This document shows, piece by piece, positions 47,619 through 58,320 of a DNA stretch of 64,000 nucleotides. The notes under the pieces were generated by a model. It was not told the origin of the DNA. It made no database searches and saw only the letters and a list, made by a program, of their open reading frames with translations. The DNA is from Panonychus citri (Eukaryota > Arthropoda > Arachnida > Trombidiformes > Tetranychidae), in the NCBI RefSeq assembly GCF_014898815.1, contig NW_026515539.1, positions 1,364,001-1,428,000 on the forward strand, in the 5' to 3' direction. Position 1 is the stretch's first letter; each line of letters starts with the position of its first letter. A program made the position numbers and the translations under genes.

Positions 47619-48411
47619 TTATATTTTAACTTGTTTTCTTGGTCTTCCTGTTTTCCCTTTCTTGTTTCCATACCTAGTATCGGGTGGAGCAACGTAAGGA
47701 GAAGGTCCCTTACATTTGTTGGGACATAACTTTCTGCCGTCAGCAGAGACACATTTATGTTTTGGTCCACCTGGAACCAAACAAGATCTTAAATGCCTTG
47801 TATACGAACTCCTTGTATTTGAAGGTGAACCACACAAATGACATCTGAAACATATCGGTTGTGGAAGCACATTTTCGGATCAGAAACGTCAACCGCTCCT
47901 GATTGGAATTTTTTGTATATTTCCGGCAGCCCCCATTTAATTGGTTTATTCGTTCCTACATCACAGGTCTCTATTTTACTAGGTTCCCATATGACCACGC
48001 TTCTAACGCCTAAAGTTCCCTTTATTCGATTTTGACCCAGTCTTGCCCAATAACTTTCAGAACGTTGAATTCGCCAACCGGACATATTGCAGAAGCTTGA
48101 AAAGGTGTGGAGGGTTCTTCTTCTGTATCGCCATCTGCATCAACCCCTGTATCATCATTTGAATCAACCTCTAAATCTTCCTCTGGAGCCAACAAATGAG
48201 ATCTCCTAGATCGATTATTGCCTGGATGCGATGTTGCTGCTGATTCCATGGAGTTTGGTTGACTGGTTTGAGGTGCCGTTGGATTAACAGATACAAATTG
48301 TTCTGATTGATTGTTGGTTGGATTGTAGGTTGATGCTGATTCTATGAAGTGCGGTTGACTGGTTTGAGGTGCTCTTGGACTTACAGATACAAATCTGATC
48401 AAATCTGACAA
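47619..48411 (-). pseudogene. C2HC zinc-finger-like gene with two frameshifts
   Basis: Three overlapping minus-strand frames (48411-48022, 48085-47789, 47870-47619) join into one product of about 260 residues if one A is added in each of two A4 runs (near 48031 and 47867). The N-terminal part has two imperfect 30-residue repeats (RAPQTSQPHFIES, TAPQTSQPNSMES) and an acidic segment. The middle is unrecognised (RSVVIWEPSK, KWGLPEIYKKF). Near the C-terminus, C-x2-C-x12-H-x4-C (CHLCG...RHLRSC) resembles a nucleic-acid-binding zinc knuckle, followed by a basic tail (TGRPRKQVK). It may be a transposon-derived DNA-binding protein, but no transposase or integrase core is visible. Confidence 0.5.
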
Positions 48412-49010
48412 ATCTGATTGATTGTTGGTTGGATTTGATGTTGATTGAAATATCGTCTATTTCAATCTCTGATGTAGAAAGGGAATCGCTACGATAGAGG
48501 CTCTCGAAGTAAAAATAAAACAGTGTTGGCGCAATATGTTAAAATATTATATATATGTATAGGAAAAACTTAACGCAGATGAAGAATCTATCTGCCAATG
48601 TCGATGATATGCTGAAATCTCTTGGAAATCATGGGCTAAAGCGCTAACTCATGCTAATTTCCTCATGGGACCTATACAACTTGTATTGCAGCTATGCACG
48701 TATCATACGATCAACTTGTAGCTTAAGATTTGTAAAAACAAATAAGAAAATAATAAATGAGCGGTTGACGGCTATTCAAGCCGATCGAACTTAAGAAGGC
48801 AGAAGAGAGCTTGCTTTCTGGTTAGAAGAGTAAATTGTAAATTTTTTATAGATTCATATACACTAATCACCCTCATATAATCATATATAATATATATGTA
48901 TATAATCCTATATAATGTAAATTATTCTCATTGTAAATATCATTTTCATTATCACTAAAACTCAAATCAATAACAAAATTTTGAAAAATACAAAAAAATT
49001 GAAGCATCCT
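48412..49010. other. AT-rich spacer
   Basis: No gene recognised. (TA)n-rich patches occur at about 48548-48563 and 48885-48915. Short GATTGATTGTTGGTTGGAT words at about 48412 echo the repeats inside the preceding gene. Confidence 0.45.
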
Positions 49011-50745
49011 CATTGTATATAACCATATGCTCCAATATTGAATTTACCTTCACGTGGTTTGGGGTGTTTAAACCAAAAAATTCTGCAAAAAGTTTCTCTT
49101 CACGTTCGATTGATATCCTTGTGCATAACAGAATCTCACGGTCTCTAGCATACGATTTCTGCTTTGTAAATAGTCAATCAAAGGGTTCTCTTGAGCTTCT
49201 ACACTCATTTAAAACATGGTAAATATAACAATAATTTTGATCCGCTCTAAAACAACCGTAACTATTGTATGGAATTCCGATTCTTGATTGAATCAAATGC
49301 TTTGTCCAGTCGACTTCGATACCATTATTGATTGAACTGGCAAGTATATAATATATATCAGAAATCACATACATCCTTTTGATTGTTATCAGATTTCTGC
49401 ATTTATTTGCCAATACTTTCATTATATTATATGAATTCGGAATTAATGAATTTTGCAGAAATGTAAAATTCGAAATTGGTTTGATTCCATTTAGTCTTGC
49501 ATTAAAGACTGTCGACGGAGTATAATTTAATTCTTCAGGAATCGAGAAAATATCGTTAATTGTCACCTTGATTCTGAGTCCGAAGTCTAGTGCCCATACA
49601 CAATAAGTTCCATTATTAGATGAAGGTAGTCGAACAATTCGACCTCCTAATTCGATGTCCATCCTGATGAAATTTTTGGTGCTTGAATAAAATATTAATT
49701 CCAAATTTTAAACGATTAGGATTGATAGAGTTGAATGTCCTAAGATCTTTAATCTTATCCAATATTTTATTGCGATTTTCTTCCAATCCAGGAATAGCGA
49801 AAAACATCAAAAATAGACCATGAAACCGCACTGACGTAGCTTGAACAGGAGATTGGCTATGAAAAGCTTTAATGTTTCCTGGAGGCCAAAACTAGAATGA
49901 AAATCGATAAATTAATTATTTACTATGAATTCTAAATTAAACTTTGTTAATTCAATTGAATTACCAATTACAATTCTAACTTTACTTACCGACTGTTTCA
50001 ATCTTTTGAATGGTTGCGTTTCTTGTAATTCATATTGATCAAAATCAACCTGCAAAAAAATACAATAGTAAATTTATTTATAAATTTTCAATTTCATAAT
50101 CGAATGAGAACTTACCGATTGCATTTCACTTGTGTATGCATGAATTGGTTGTGAACAAACTAATTCTTTCGATTCAATTGCTTGAATTTTAAATTCGAAT
50201 GTCAAAAATTTGATTTTGTAAATGGATAAATAAAATGTAATGACATCTAACAGGAGTGATAAACCCTCGAGATCAATGTAACCATTTTCCAAAAAACGAA
50301 TCAGCAAAGAACTTGAATTGAAAAATTTAACCAATTTTAGAAGAGAAATAAATTTTTCATTGTTGATCGATTGTTGAATTTTTGCGTCTTCCAATGATGA
50401 TTCAAAATTTTTGGTATCCGAAAGAATATGATTGCATTTTATACAGAATTTAACTGCTCTACGATATTGGTGAATTTAGCCATTTGAATGCAAGATGAAT
50501 TTATAATTTCTTCAATTTCTTTGACAATTCGACGAATGCGAATAACGAAAGGCTCAAAATCTGAACTCAATCTGGATTGAACTCGGATTCAACCGTGTCT
50601 TGTAACAACGATGACAAAGTGTCGGTATTTGCTCCATACCATATTCGGCAAGAATATTGTTACAAGTTGAAAAAGAATTCGAACTTTTAGGAACAAACAA
50701 TGGCAAAGGTTTACACAAATATTTATTTAAATATAAATAAAACAA
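49011..50745 (-). pseudogene. Broken Tudor-domain, RNF17-like gene
   Basis: Minus-strand coding pieces with good splice sites: donor at 50115 and acceptor at 50050, exon 50049-49990, acceptor at 49892, exon from 49891. The exon from 49891 encodes a Tudor-like module (SSNNGTYCVWALDFGLR, FSIPEELNYTPSTVFNARL, then NGIKP). Upstream, Cys pairs (CHRCYKTRLNP, FCIKCNHILSD) and a coiled-coil-like stretch (RIRRIVKEIEEII) suggest a RING/B-box-coiled-coil N-terminus as in RNF17/TDRD4, a germ-line piRNA-pathway protein. Frame is lost at about 50570, 50460 and 49700, and an in-frame TGA at 49174-49176 interrupts sequence that stays protein-like to about 49011. Either a pseudogene or a gene damaged by indel errors. 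The RNF17 link is tentative. Confidence 0.5.
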
Positions 50746-50971
50746 AAAAGAGAAAATTTCTTTGAAAAGTAAAAAAGTTTCATCAAAAAATAAAACAAAA
50801 TGTTCATTAACCGATGAAGAACTTGCTGAAAAGTTTGGTTGTAAACCATTAAGTGTTCATTTTGTTGATATTCTTGGTTCGCAATCGTCAAAATCAACAT
50901 TAGTTTTTGACGATGCTACTATGCAACAAATGATGGTGCAATCAACGAAACCTTTGAATGGAAAAAATTAA
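50735..50971 (+). CDS. Unrecognised short exon-like frame
   Basis: About 70 codons open to a stop at 50971, with a basic start (KSKKVSSKNKTK) and then LTDEELAEKFGCKPLSVHF and a hydrophilic end. No ATG opens it (the first in-frame Met is near its end), so it would be a terminal exon if real. Codon pattern is plausible for this genome, but the product is unknown. Confidence 0.3.
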
Positions 50972-51419
50972 CAATTAATTCCCCTGGTAGTTCCCTCATT
51001 AAAACACCATTAGTGCTCCCTAAAAGTTCAAGACGACGTGGAGATGACTTAAAATGAGCATATTGTGAGGAGATAAAAGTCAAGATATTAGCGCACACAA
51101 AGGTATCATAACCTCCCTTCTCACCCCAATGTTATTATTTTTATTTGGGAGTTTTTCCTCCCAAAAACCTATTAATTTTGATTATCATTGACAAGAGAGG
51201 AGAAGTAAATGTATGTAGCTTTACTCCTCCTCTCTCCAGGGAAATTAACTTCTTTATGACTTTACCATTTTTACATTAAGCAGGAAAACTAAATTACTTT
51301 TAGGAGGGAGAGAAAGCATTAGAAAAGGTGGACATTATAAATGACCATCTCTCTAGGGAAAAGCAGGAAAAGTTTAAGATCGCATCCAATTAACTTTGGG
51401 GCCATAAGAAAGAGACTCT
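50972..51419. other. Intergenic, purine/pyrimidine-rich
   Basis: Runs of GGAGGAG and CTCCTCTC around 51140-51240 could pair imperfectly. No coding exon seen. Confidence 0.4.
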
Positions 51420-51488
51420 TTCTTTCTCTTTGTTTGGGGGTCAAACCTCTTTCTTTTGCTCTGTCTTTTCTCTTTCGCAATGGGCCGA

Positions 51489-51911
51489 ATTGGCTATAAA
51501 AGAGAAAGAGAGAAAGACAGAGGGTTGCGAAGTCATTTACAGTCCAACATTTGCATCAGCAACATCAACACTTTGTTGTTTTTCTTTCTCTCTCTCTCAG
51601 TGCTACTCTTCTATTAAGAAGTTTATTTTAAGAAGTTTTATTTAAATATTTTAAATAAATAGTGTTCGCCACCACCTCCAATTTTGTGTCCCCAGTTTCG
51701 CCATCATCGCCATCCTTGTGTTTCCCCTGTTTCCCCAGTTTCGCCGCTACCCCAAACACTGTTTCCCCAGTTCCGCCATCCTTGTGTTTCCCCTGTTTCC
51801 CCAGTTTCGTTTCGCCGTTACCACCATCACTGCGTTCACCAGAACCTCCATCGCCGTTTGAGCCCTCTCGACTCCCTCTCAGACTGACCCGCAGCGGGAA
51901 ACATAATCAAG
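51489..51911 (+). other. Promoter-like segment with Pro/Ser-rich open frame ending at a splice donor
   Basis: A TATAAAAG box at about 51493-51500 is followed by a GC-richer stretch (about 51665-51905) quite unlike its surroundings. It contains repeated GTTTCCCC and CAGTTTCGCC words encoding a Pro/Ser/Phe-rich frame without a good start. It ends ATAATCAAG|GTAAGC (donor at 51912). It could be the leader exon of a gene, or the LTR/leader of a retroelement. No primer-binding site or gag/pol was recognised. Confidence 0.35.
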
Positions 51912-51965
51912 GTAAGCCTTAGGCTTTTGAGTGTTTTCGTTATTTCTTTCTGTACCAATTGATCC

Positions 51966-52033
51966 ATCACCTTATCCATAACCTTTTGCATGCTATGATC
52001 CTTCACCTTATCCATAACCTTTGCATGCTATGT
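51966..52033. repeat. Direct repeat, about 32-bp units
   Basis: Two adjacent copies of CACCTTATCCATAACCTTT(T)GCATGCTATG. Confidence 0.85.
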
Positions 52034-52109
52034 ACTTGTACCATTGATCCATTACCCTAAGTCAACCTGGTCGACTTAGATTCAGACTTTCACCTTTATC
52101 CTTTATCTT

Positions 52110-52237
52110 AACCAATAACCTTAACCATATTAGCATACCTTTTACCTTTTTATTCATAATCATATCTCAGCATAACCAATAACCTTAACCATATTAGCAT
52201 ACCTTTTACCTTTTTATTCATAATCATATCTCAGCAT
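52110..52237. repeat. Exact 64-bp tandem duplication
   Basis: The unit 52110-52173 (begins AACCAATAACCTTAACCATA, ends ATATCTCAGCAT) is repeated without change at 52174-52237, and a third partial unit starts at 52238. Perfect identity implies a very recent duplication or a replication/assembly artefact. Confidence 0.95.
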
Positions 52238-52652
52238 AACCAATAACCTTAACCTACGATCCTTCGCCATAAGAATCGCTTTTGAACTTAAATATTGTAC
52301 TCCTCATCGCCAGTCGTAACGTCTATTACGCAAAACCTCCGCCTCAAAGATAACAGTTTCATTGAGACAACATTTATCTTGAGAGTATTTTCTTTTCACG
52401 GTACTTTACCATCCTTTTAACTATTATTACTCGCCAATTTATTGCACCGATTATAACCCTGTATTGACCAATCACTATACTAGACATAATAAAGCTTTTC
52501 ATCGAAGGTCAAGAGTTTCACGAATCATTATCGCTACTAGAATTATCGAAATCTTTTGCTAAGGTCAACATAAGTACCATCACGACTATAGACAGCTTTA
52601 GGTTCAAGGCGAAATAAACTGTATTGAATTTGATCTAAGTTTCAAAACTCGA

Positions 52653-53034
52653 ATGTCCATAGGCAAACACCTAAGAGAGTTAACAGCGGTAGTAGTCCAG
52701 ATTCAAGGAGCCATACAGGAAATAATTGATCTACTGATTTTGCACCACTTATCAATAACTGGACCAGAAGACTGGTTTCTGGAACTAATACTGGACGACG
52801 AATTAGCTGATCTGGAACTTAGTGATGAGGTTTAGTAATCAACAAATAGAGTTTATGCAACAACTTATATTTTCAGGTTTGACTTTCAACGAATTGATAA
52901 ATTTATACATCATCACCCATGAGCGTTCAGATACAGGAGAGAACCCTATTCTACATGACGATACACCTTCCACCAGCCGAGATATTGTTTTAAATCTTTC
53001 TACACCGAACGAAGAGCAAAGGAAATCATCTTAA
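52653..53034 (+). CDS. Two overlapping unrecognised short ORFs
   Basis: ATG 52653 opens 60 codons (MSIGKHLREL... ending ELSDEV), overlapping by 14 bp a 70-codon frame at 52822-53034 (MMRFSNQQIEFMQQLIFSG...). Protein-like sequence, broken by stops, continues to about 53258 (NIEKIERQAYENML, DNIERNMVVDP). The pieces look like one decayed helical protein, possibly gag-like or lineage-specific. No family recognised. Confidence 0.3.
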
Positions 53035-53449
53035 TCAAATTTATCTCCTCACAATATTGAGAAAATTGAGCGCCAAGCGTATGAAAATATGCTACTCAAG
53101 TAGTCCAGTAATCAAGCTCCAGTCGATGATAACAATATGTTATTAAGTTATTTTGATAATATTGAACGAAATATGGTGGTTGATCCAGTTAGTCAAATCA
53201 AACTAATGGTTCAGACCATAAGATTCTGGAAAGCTCAGTTGGAAATGAATCGTTTTTAATTGAAAAAAACATTCACAATCCAATCAATTTGACTATTCGG
53301 GTTATTAAGAATTCAAAGATTCAAATTAATATTCATTTAAAAAATTGTACATATTAAACTCGAATGGAAAAAATGTATACAGGGCTATTCAACTTCATTT
53401 TACTCATATTTTTAGTCATAAGTCAAGAACCAATGAGTTTAAAAAGAAC

Positions 53450-53860
53450 AAACCTCGTACGGATACATATCGGGACTGAAGGACTTCGTATAAAAAGTTT
53501 CAAGGTCATTAAGGTCATTTCACGATAAACCTATCTAGATGTCATTTGAAGGTTTTTTTGAAAAGAAGAGCAAAAAATTGAGCCATGGTCCAAGTTTCAA
53601 TTAATAATTCAAAATCATTGGCGGTGTACCACGATTTATGTCAATTTGCAAAACCACTGCTTATTTCATCCAAATTAATGGCTCTCCGTTATTTGAACTG
53701 ATATTGACACCAAAACTTCAGTGATGGGATAACTTTCTGTTCTTCTTTTCAAAAAAACCTTCAAATGACCTCTAGATAGGTTTATCGTGAAATGACCTCA
53801 ATGACCTTGAAACTTTTTATACGAAGTCCTTCAGTCCCGATATGTATCCGTACGAGGTTT
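53450..53860. mobile_element. Palindromic foldback/MITE-like element
   Basis: Arms of about 120 bp at 53450-53569 and 53741-53860 are almost perfect inverted repeats, with outer ends AAACCTCGTACGGATACATA and its complement, around a 171-bp AT-rich loop without coding capacity. Only one or two mismatches are seen between the arms (for example TAAGG versus TGAGG and an AGATG versus AGAGG difference). No target-site duplication is obvious. The structure fits a non-autonomous foldback element whose transcript would form a long hairpin. Confidence 0.88.
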
Positions 53861-54194
53861 TATCTTTTGTATGTATAACTATAATTTTGCAATTCCGATT
53901 ATAAAAAAGTGGAAAATTGACGAATTCATCATCGACACTTTAACCTTCAACAGAAGTTTAAAAAAAGACTCTAAATACTCTCCTATTCAACATCACCATA
54001 TCCAGATAAGTATATCTTTAATTGTTGCGTTATTATTCTAATTATAACCTTTAGAAAGAGAAGTTAAAAACAATTACGACTGTGCCAAAATCACATCAAC
54101 GCCATTTGGAAATCGTTAAATTCACGAATTTTGAAATACTTTGATCTCAATTCTTAATTTTAACTCGGTATAACTGAATACCTTAAATGACTTG

Positions 54195-54600
54195 GTGATG
54201 GGAAGTTTGACTCTAATCGCAAGCCAATTCAACCACTCAATTTGCACCTCCTCTTTAAACCTCTTGACTTTTGAATAACCTTGTGACGGGAAACTTAACT
54301 CTAGTCACAAGCATATTTGGTAACGTGTTAATACTCATACTCCAAGTCTATAACTTTAACTTAACTCTGTGATGGGAAGGGTTTATTCTAATCACGAGTT
54401 ATAATTTGAAATCCTTATTTGGTATCAAACACACTTAAAAGTGAATCACTCTCACTGACTTTGATGGGAAATTTTACTCTAATCAAATGTTAGTTTGAGT
54501 TGATGATCCTTTGAAGGTATAAATATAAATTATACTCAACCAAATACAATCAGTTAACAACTCGGCCCGACTGCTAATGGGAAACTTTAATCTAATTAGT
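54195..54600. repeat. Five-copy interspersed GATGGGAA...CTCTAATC repeat
   Basis: A motif of about 30 bp, (G)TGATGGGAA(A/G)-TTT-ACTCTAATC-C, recurs at about 54195, 54282, 54367, 54461 and 54575, spaced roughly 85-115 bp with diverged spacers. It appears to be an old tandem array of about 95-bp units. Confidence 0.75.
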
Positions 54601-54669
54601 AAGTTGACTTCAAGTATTGTGATCTGAAATCTTGTGTTTACCTATGACGAATTGTGAAATTAAGTTTGA

Positions 54670-55083
54670 TCTAATAAGTGTAAAAGTACATCTGATATCT
54701 ACTGGTCTCGTTATCAACGCCCTGTAAACCCTTCTAAGTTAACCTCTTACCTATTTTTTGACACCAATGTAATCAGAGATTACGAGTGCATCATTTGTCA
54801 AAATTTAGCTGAAAACCCATGTGTACATAAGGAAAACACTAGTTGTAAAGTTATGTTTTGTAGCTCTTGCCTTTTAGATTACCAGAGTCGAAATAACTTA
54901 GAGTGTCCCGCAAGATGTGGGTTACCCTTCAATCGCAGCCATCTAAGACATACCGGTCCCGTTTCAATGAATAAATTTCGCAAGTTACTAGTTCAATGCC
55001 CAGATAAGGAATGCAATGAAATTATGACGGTAAGACGGTACAAGGTCCACGTCCACAGAAAACATCGAACAAATTGGCTTTGA
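54670..55083 (+). pseudogene. RING/TRAF-type zinc-finger exon
   Basis: An open frame follows an in-frame stop at 54667; the first ATG (54853) is internal. It encodes a RING-like module (DYECIICQNL, CVHKENTSCK, FCSSCLLDY, CPARCGLPF) and then a TRAF-type zinc finger (CPDKECNEIM...HVHRKH). This order, RING then TRAF-type finger, is that of TRAF6/NRDP1-like E3 ligases. The start exon and TRAF domain are not visible; the frame ends at 55083. In the +1 frame protein-like sequence continues (IEQIGFDQWTG...) into an Asp/Glu repeat, hinting at a frameshift near 55060. Fragment or partial gene. Confidence 0.55.
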
Positions 55084-55153
55084 CCAATGGACTGGTCACC
55101 ATAACACCGGGGAAATGTTGGCAACCAAATGGATGCAACCCAACATGCTAAAT

Positions 55154-55220
55154 AAAGATGAGGATGAGGATGAAGATGAAGATGAAGATGAAGATGAAGA
55201 TAATGATGATGATGATGAAA
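55154..55220 (+). repeat. GATGAA/GATGAG hexamer repeat
   Basis: About ten (GATGAR) units followed by (GATGAT)n. In one frame it encodes alternating Asp-Glu and then Asp residues, continuous with a possible exon ending LLPEK|GTAATA at about 55254. Confidence 0.9.
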
Positions 55221-55474
55221 AGTGTAATAAAATTTATCGTTTATTACCAGAAAAAGGTAATAATTAGTTGTTTTTCCAACTTTAAGGTTTTTTTGAGGAA
55301 ACAATTAATTTTAAATTGATGATGATGAGATAATCTCATCATCTCTCTTTCTCCTTCTCTTTCTTTTCTATCTCTTTCTCCTCTTTCTCCATTTAATATA
55401 AAAGAAATTGACTAAAATGAAAAATATTCATTAAGTTTTTTCATCTTGAATAGAAAAGGATAACTTCAGTGAAG

Positions 55475-55545
55475 AAGTTTACTTTTCTCTTTCTCTTTCT
55501 CTTTCTCTCTCTCTTTCTCTCTCTCTCTTTCTTTCTTTCCCTATT
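55475..55545. repeat. Polypyrimidine CT-rich microsatellite
   Basis: Nearly uninterrupted CTTTCTCTCTCT tract of about 70 bp in otherwise non-coding DNA. Confidence 0.9.
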
Positions 55546-56066
55546 CTTTCATAATTAACAAATTGTAATCAACAAACCAAGTAAAACATTAAAAGTTATT
55601 CAGTTACTTAAATAGTTATAAAGTTTTGTTCTTAAACTCTAATAAAAGTTAAATTGTTCATCGAATTGTTCATCTTTCGAAATCGAACCTGTTACAAAAA
55701 GGAAAATGTATTTTTAAAACAGTTAGTTAAGGGGATATCATCCCAACAACAACAACATGAAAAAAAATTTTTAAAAGTGAAACCTAAAGGTTAAATGAAG
55801 GTAACTAGGCCTTCACACTGTAATAGATTATAACCCTAAAGAGCATGCGTGATAAGGATGTAAACTTGATATTTGTTCTCTCGTATACTTTAGTTTCAAC
55901 GTACCACCTCTAATGATAACGTTGACTTTGTTCTCGGTTAACCTGTTTATTCTTCACTCTGCTGTCAGTTCACTTTCTGCTCTTTTTGTCTACAGTTTAC
56001 TTTTTGTTTTCTTTTTACATTTACCTTTATACTTTCGTCTCTATCTTTTACCCTTTCTTCTCTAAA

Positions 56067-56291
56067 ATGAATAAGTTACTTTTAGATCAACTCAAACTTC
56101 AATTTTTTCTTCAAATTGGTCTACGTTTTGAGTTTTCACATGACCCAGAGAAACTTCAATTTTGGACTAATCGGATCAATAATGATCTGGGGTCAATAAT
56201 TTTGTTCTCTCTCAAGCACCTGCCTCTATTGTACCTCAAAATAACACTCTTAACCGACTCCAAGTCCATCTCCTCTTTCTCACCTATGTGA
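56067..56291 (+). CDS. Unrecognised 74-codon ORF
   Basis: ATG 56067 opens MNKLLLDQLKLQFFLQIG, a helical-looking frame closing at 56291. Protein-like sequence in a shifted frame follows to about 56456 (TPPLDTSDNLLNIL, MNDELINF). General character resembles the decayed frames at 52.6-53.3 kb, but no direct similarity was established. Function unknown. Confidence 0.3.
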   Translation: MNKLLLDQLKLQFFLQIGLRFEFSHDPEKLQFWTNRINNDLGSIILFSLKHLPLLYLKITLLTDSKSISSFSPM

Positions 56292-57099
56292 TCATGTTAT
56301 TGATTGTGCTCAGGATACACCACCTCTGGATACTAGTGACAATTTGTTGAATATACTCCAGGATAATAATTTGTTCCAGGAAAATGATCACGACCATATT
56401 CAGGATACTTTATCTTTCCTTCTTGTTTCAATGAACGATGAACTGATCAATTTTTAACATTTTTAGCCTGAAGGACGGCTTATACAGACGTGAAAATTGA
56501 GTTTGTGCTTTTTAATTGTTAAAACTTGTTGATCAAGGAAAATGAAAATTATTATTTTTAATAGTATAAATATGCTGATTCAGTTGTTCGTTGATTGAGA
56601 GAGACACGAAAAATCCCCACAAACACAACAAATTGTTGATAATTTTTATTTGAAAGAAAGAGAGAAAAAGACACAAAGAAAATTTAATTAAATCAAATCA
56701 ATCATTTGAGTTTGGTTTAAATACTGTTGTTGTATGTACGTGAGAGAGATGAGAGAAGATGAAGAGAAAGAAGATAAGAGGAAAGAGAATAACATGAGTG
56801 ACAGTTTGGGAACGAAAGAAAACATTAAAGAGAATAGTAAAACTTGGTTTACCCTTTGTCGGTCAACTAAAGGACAGTAATGCACATTAGTTGGTTTATC
56901 ATCTTAATAATTATAGGTAATAATGGTAATAATAATAATAATAATAATGGTTTACATAGGAAGAAAGAGATGAAAGTAATTAAGAAAAAATGATTAACTT
57001 AATTGTTGGGAATCGACCAAATATTAAGGGTCATATCTCAGAGACTAATCAACTTAAATTAATGATTAGTATATTGGTCATTCTACGGACCAACGATTA

Positions 57100-57524
57100 A
57101 ATTGGGACCGTAGTAAAAGGCAAAAAGAAGCAAAAAAGAGCTTAAAGACAAAAACACTTTTTTAATTCAATTCTTTTTACTTACATTTAATTTTTACGAT
57201 TTGCAGATGAACTCAGGTCAGTATATGTGGTCAAATTGTCGATGCAAAATTAGATTTTTAGTTAAAAATTAATAAAAAAAAGTATTCATAAATTGACTTT
57301 CAAACTTCGCGCATCAAAAATCAGAAAAATTGAATTATTTTGGAATTTTGGTGATTATTGTTTTGTTTGAGTGTTATGATTGTCAATATTTCGTCAAAAA
57401 TTCAGAATAAAATGTTCTGAGACTCTTTCACATCAATTCCACTGACGGTGGAGAGTTTTGGACCTTTTTTGCTCTTTTTTGCCTCTTTTCGTCTTTTTGT
57501 CTTTTACCACGGTCCATTAAATTG
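57100..57524. mobile_element. Inverted-repeat element, GGACCGTAGTAAAAG ends
   Basis: Left arm 57100-57140 (ATTGGGACCGTAGTAAAAGG ... AAAAAAGAGC) pairs imperfectly with right arm 57471-57524 (GCTCTTTTTTGCC ... TTTTACCACGGTCCA), enclosing about 330 bp of AT-rich non-coding DNA. Compatible with an old MITE. No target-site duplication assigned. Confidence 0.6.
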
Positions 57525-58320
57525 TTAATAATTAAGCTTAAATAAGAGCAAATTAAACTAATATGAGCCAATGAGTGTGTTGAATGCTCAACAAGTGACA
57601 TACCCAAAAGTCACACGGTGGGAGATATAGATTGTGATACTGTTTATGGCTTACTTCAAAGGGGAATGAAAAACATCAAACAAATTCATCGACAATTGAG
57701 ACTTTAACCGTTGTCATACTATCTGGGTGAGTGTGGTCGTTAACTAAGCAGGAATAAAACTACGAAAGGGTTATCAGTCAAATCATAAATCGTAAATCAT
57801 CACTCTTCGCTATATTGCCCAATCAAATCACCATGGGGCTATGACCCACATCACTGACGTAATTATGCAAATTTGAGCAACTAATGAACTAAAGATAAAC
57901 GCTAATTGAATATACAGTTTTACAATGATCAGCTAACCTTACTGTCCCAATCGAGTTGTCCCCAAGCAATCTCAGGCCCTCGTTCCAATCAGATTAATGA
58001 ACGCTTCTTGGTGATAGAAGTGGTAATTGGTGGATTCACTTTCTCCTCTTAAAAGCTGTATGTTCACACTGTGAAATTTGGACTCAATCTTTCGCCTCTT
58101 GGTTTCGGAACATTTTATCAACTAAAATGATGGATCAATTATTGATAAATACAATTAGAATTGTGTTTACTTTGCATAATTGAGTTCAGATTTCCTTGAT
58201 GATTTTTCGACTTCAAGGACGTATGTTTTTCGTTTGAATAAAATAGTGTGATTTTTACATCACATAGAAATTGACGGTTCAAATAACTAGAACGAGTTGG
58301 GATTTATATTGTTCTCAGTT
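57525..58320. other. Spacer and upstream region of GPCR copy B
   Basis: The first half has no recognisable feature. From about 58070 the sequence becomes alignable with 41190-41479 upstream of GPCR copy A (anchors GTGAAATTTGGACT, GTTTACTTTG.ATAATTGA, TTTTCGA.TTCAAGG), at clearly lower identity than the coding 3' halves. Confidence 0.6.

Noticed and set aside
51489..51920. 5' LTR of a retrotransposon
   Set aside because: TATA box and leader-like sequence are present, but no matching 3' LTR, primer-binding site, gag or pol was found downstream.
52110..52240. CRISPR-like direct repeats
   Set aside because: Only two full contiguous 64-bp units with no spacers, in a eukaryotic context; a plain tandem duplication.
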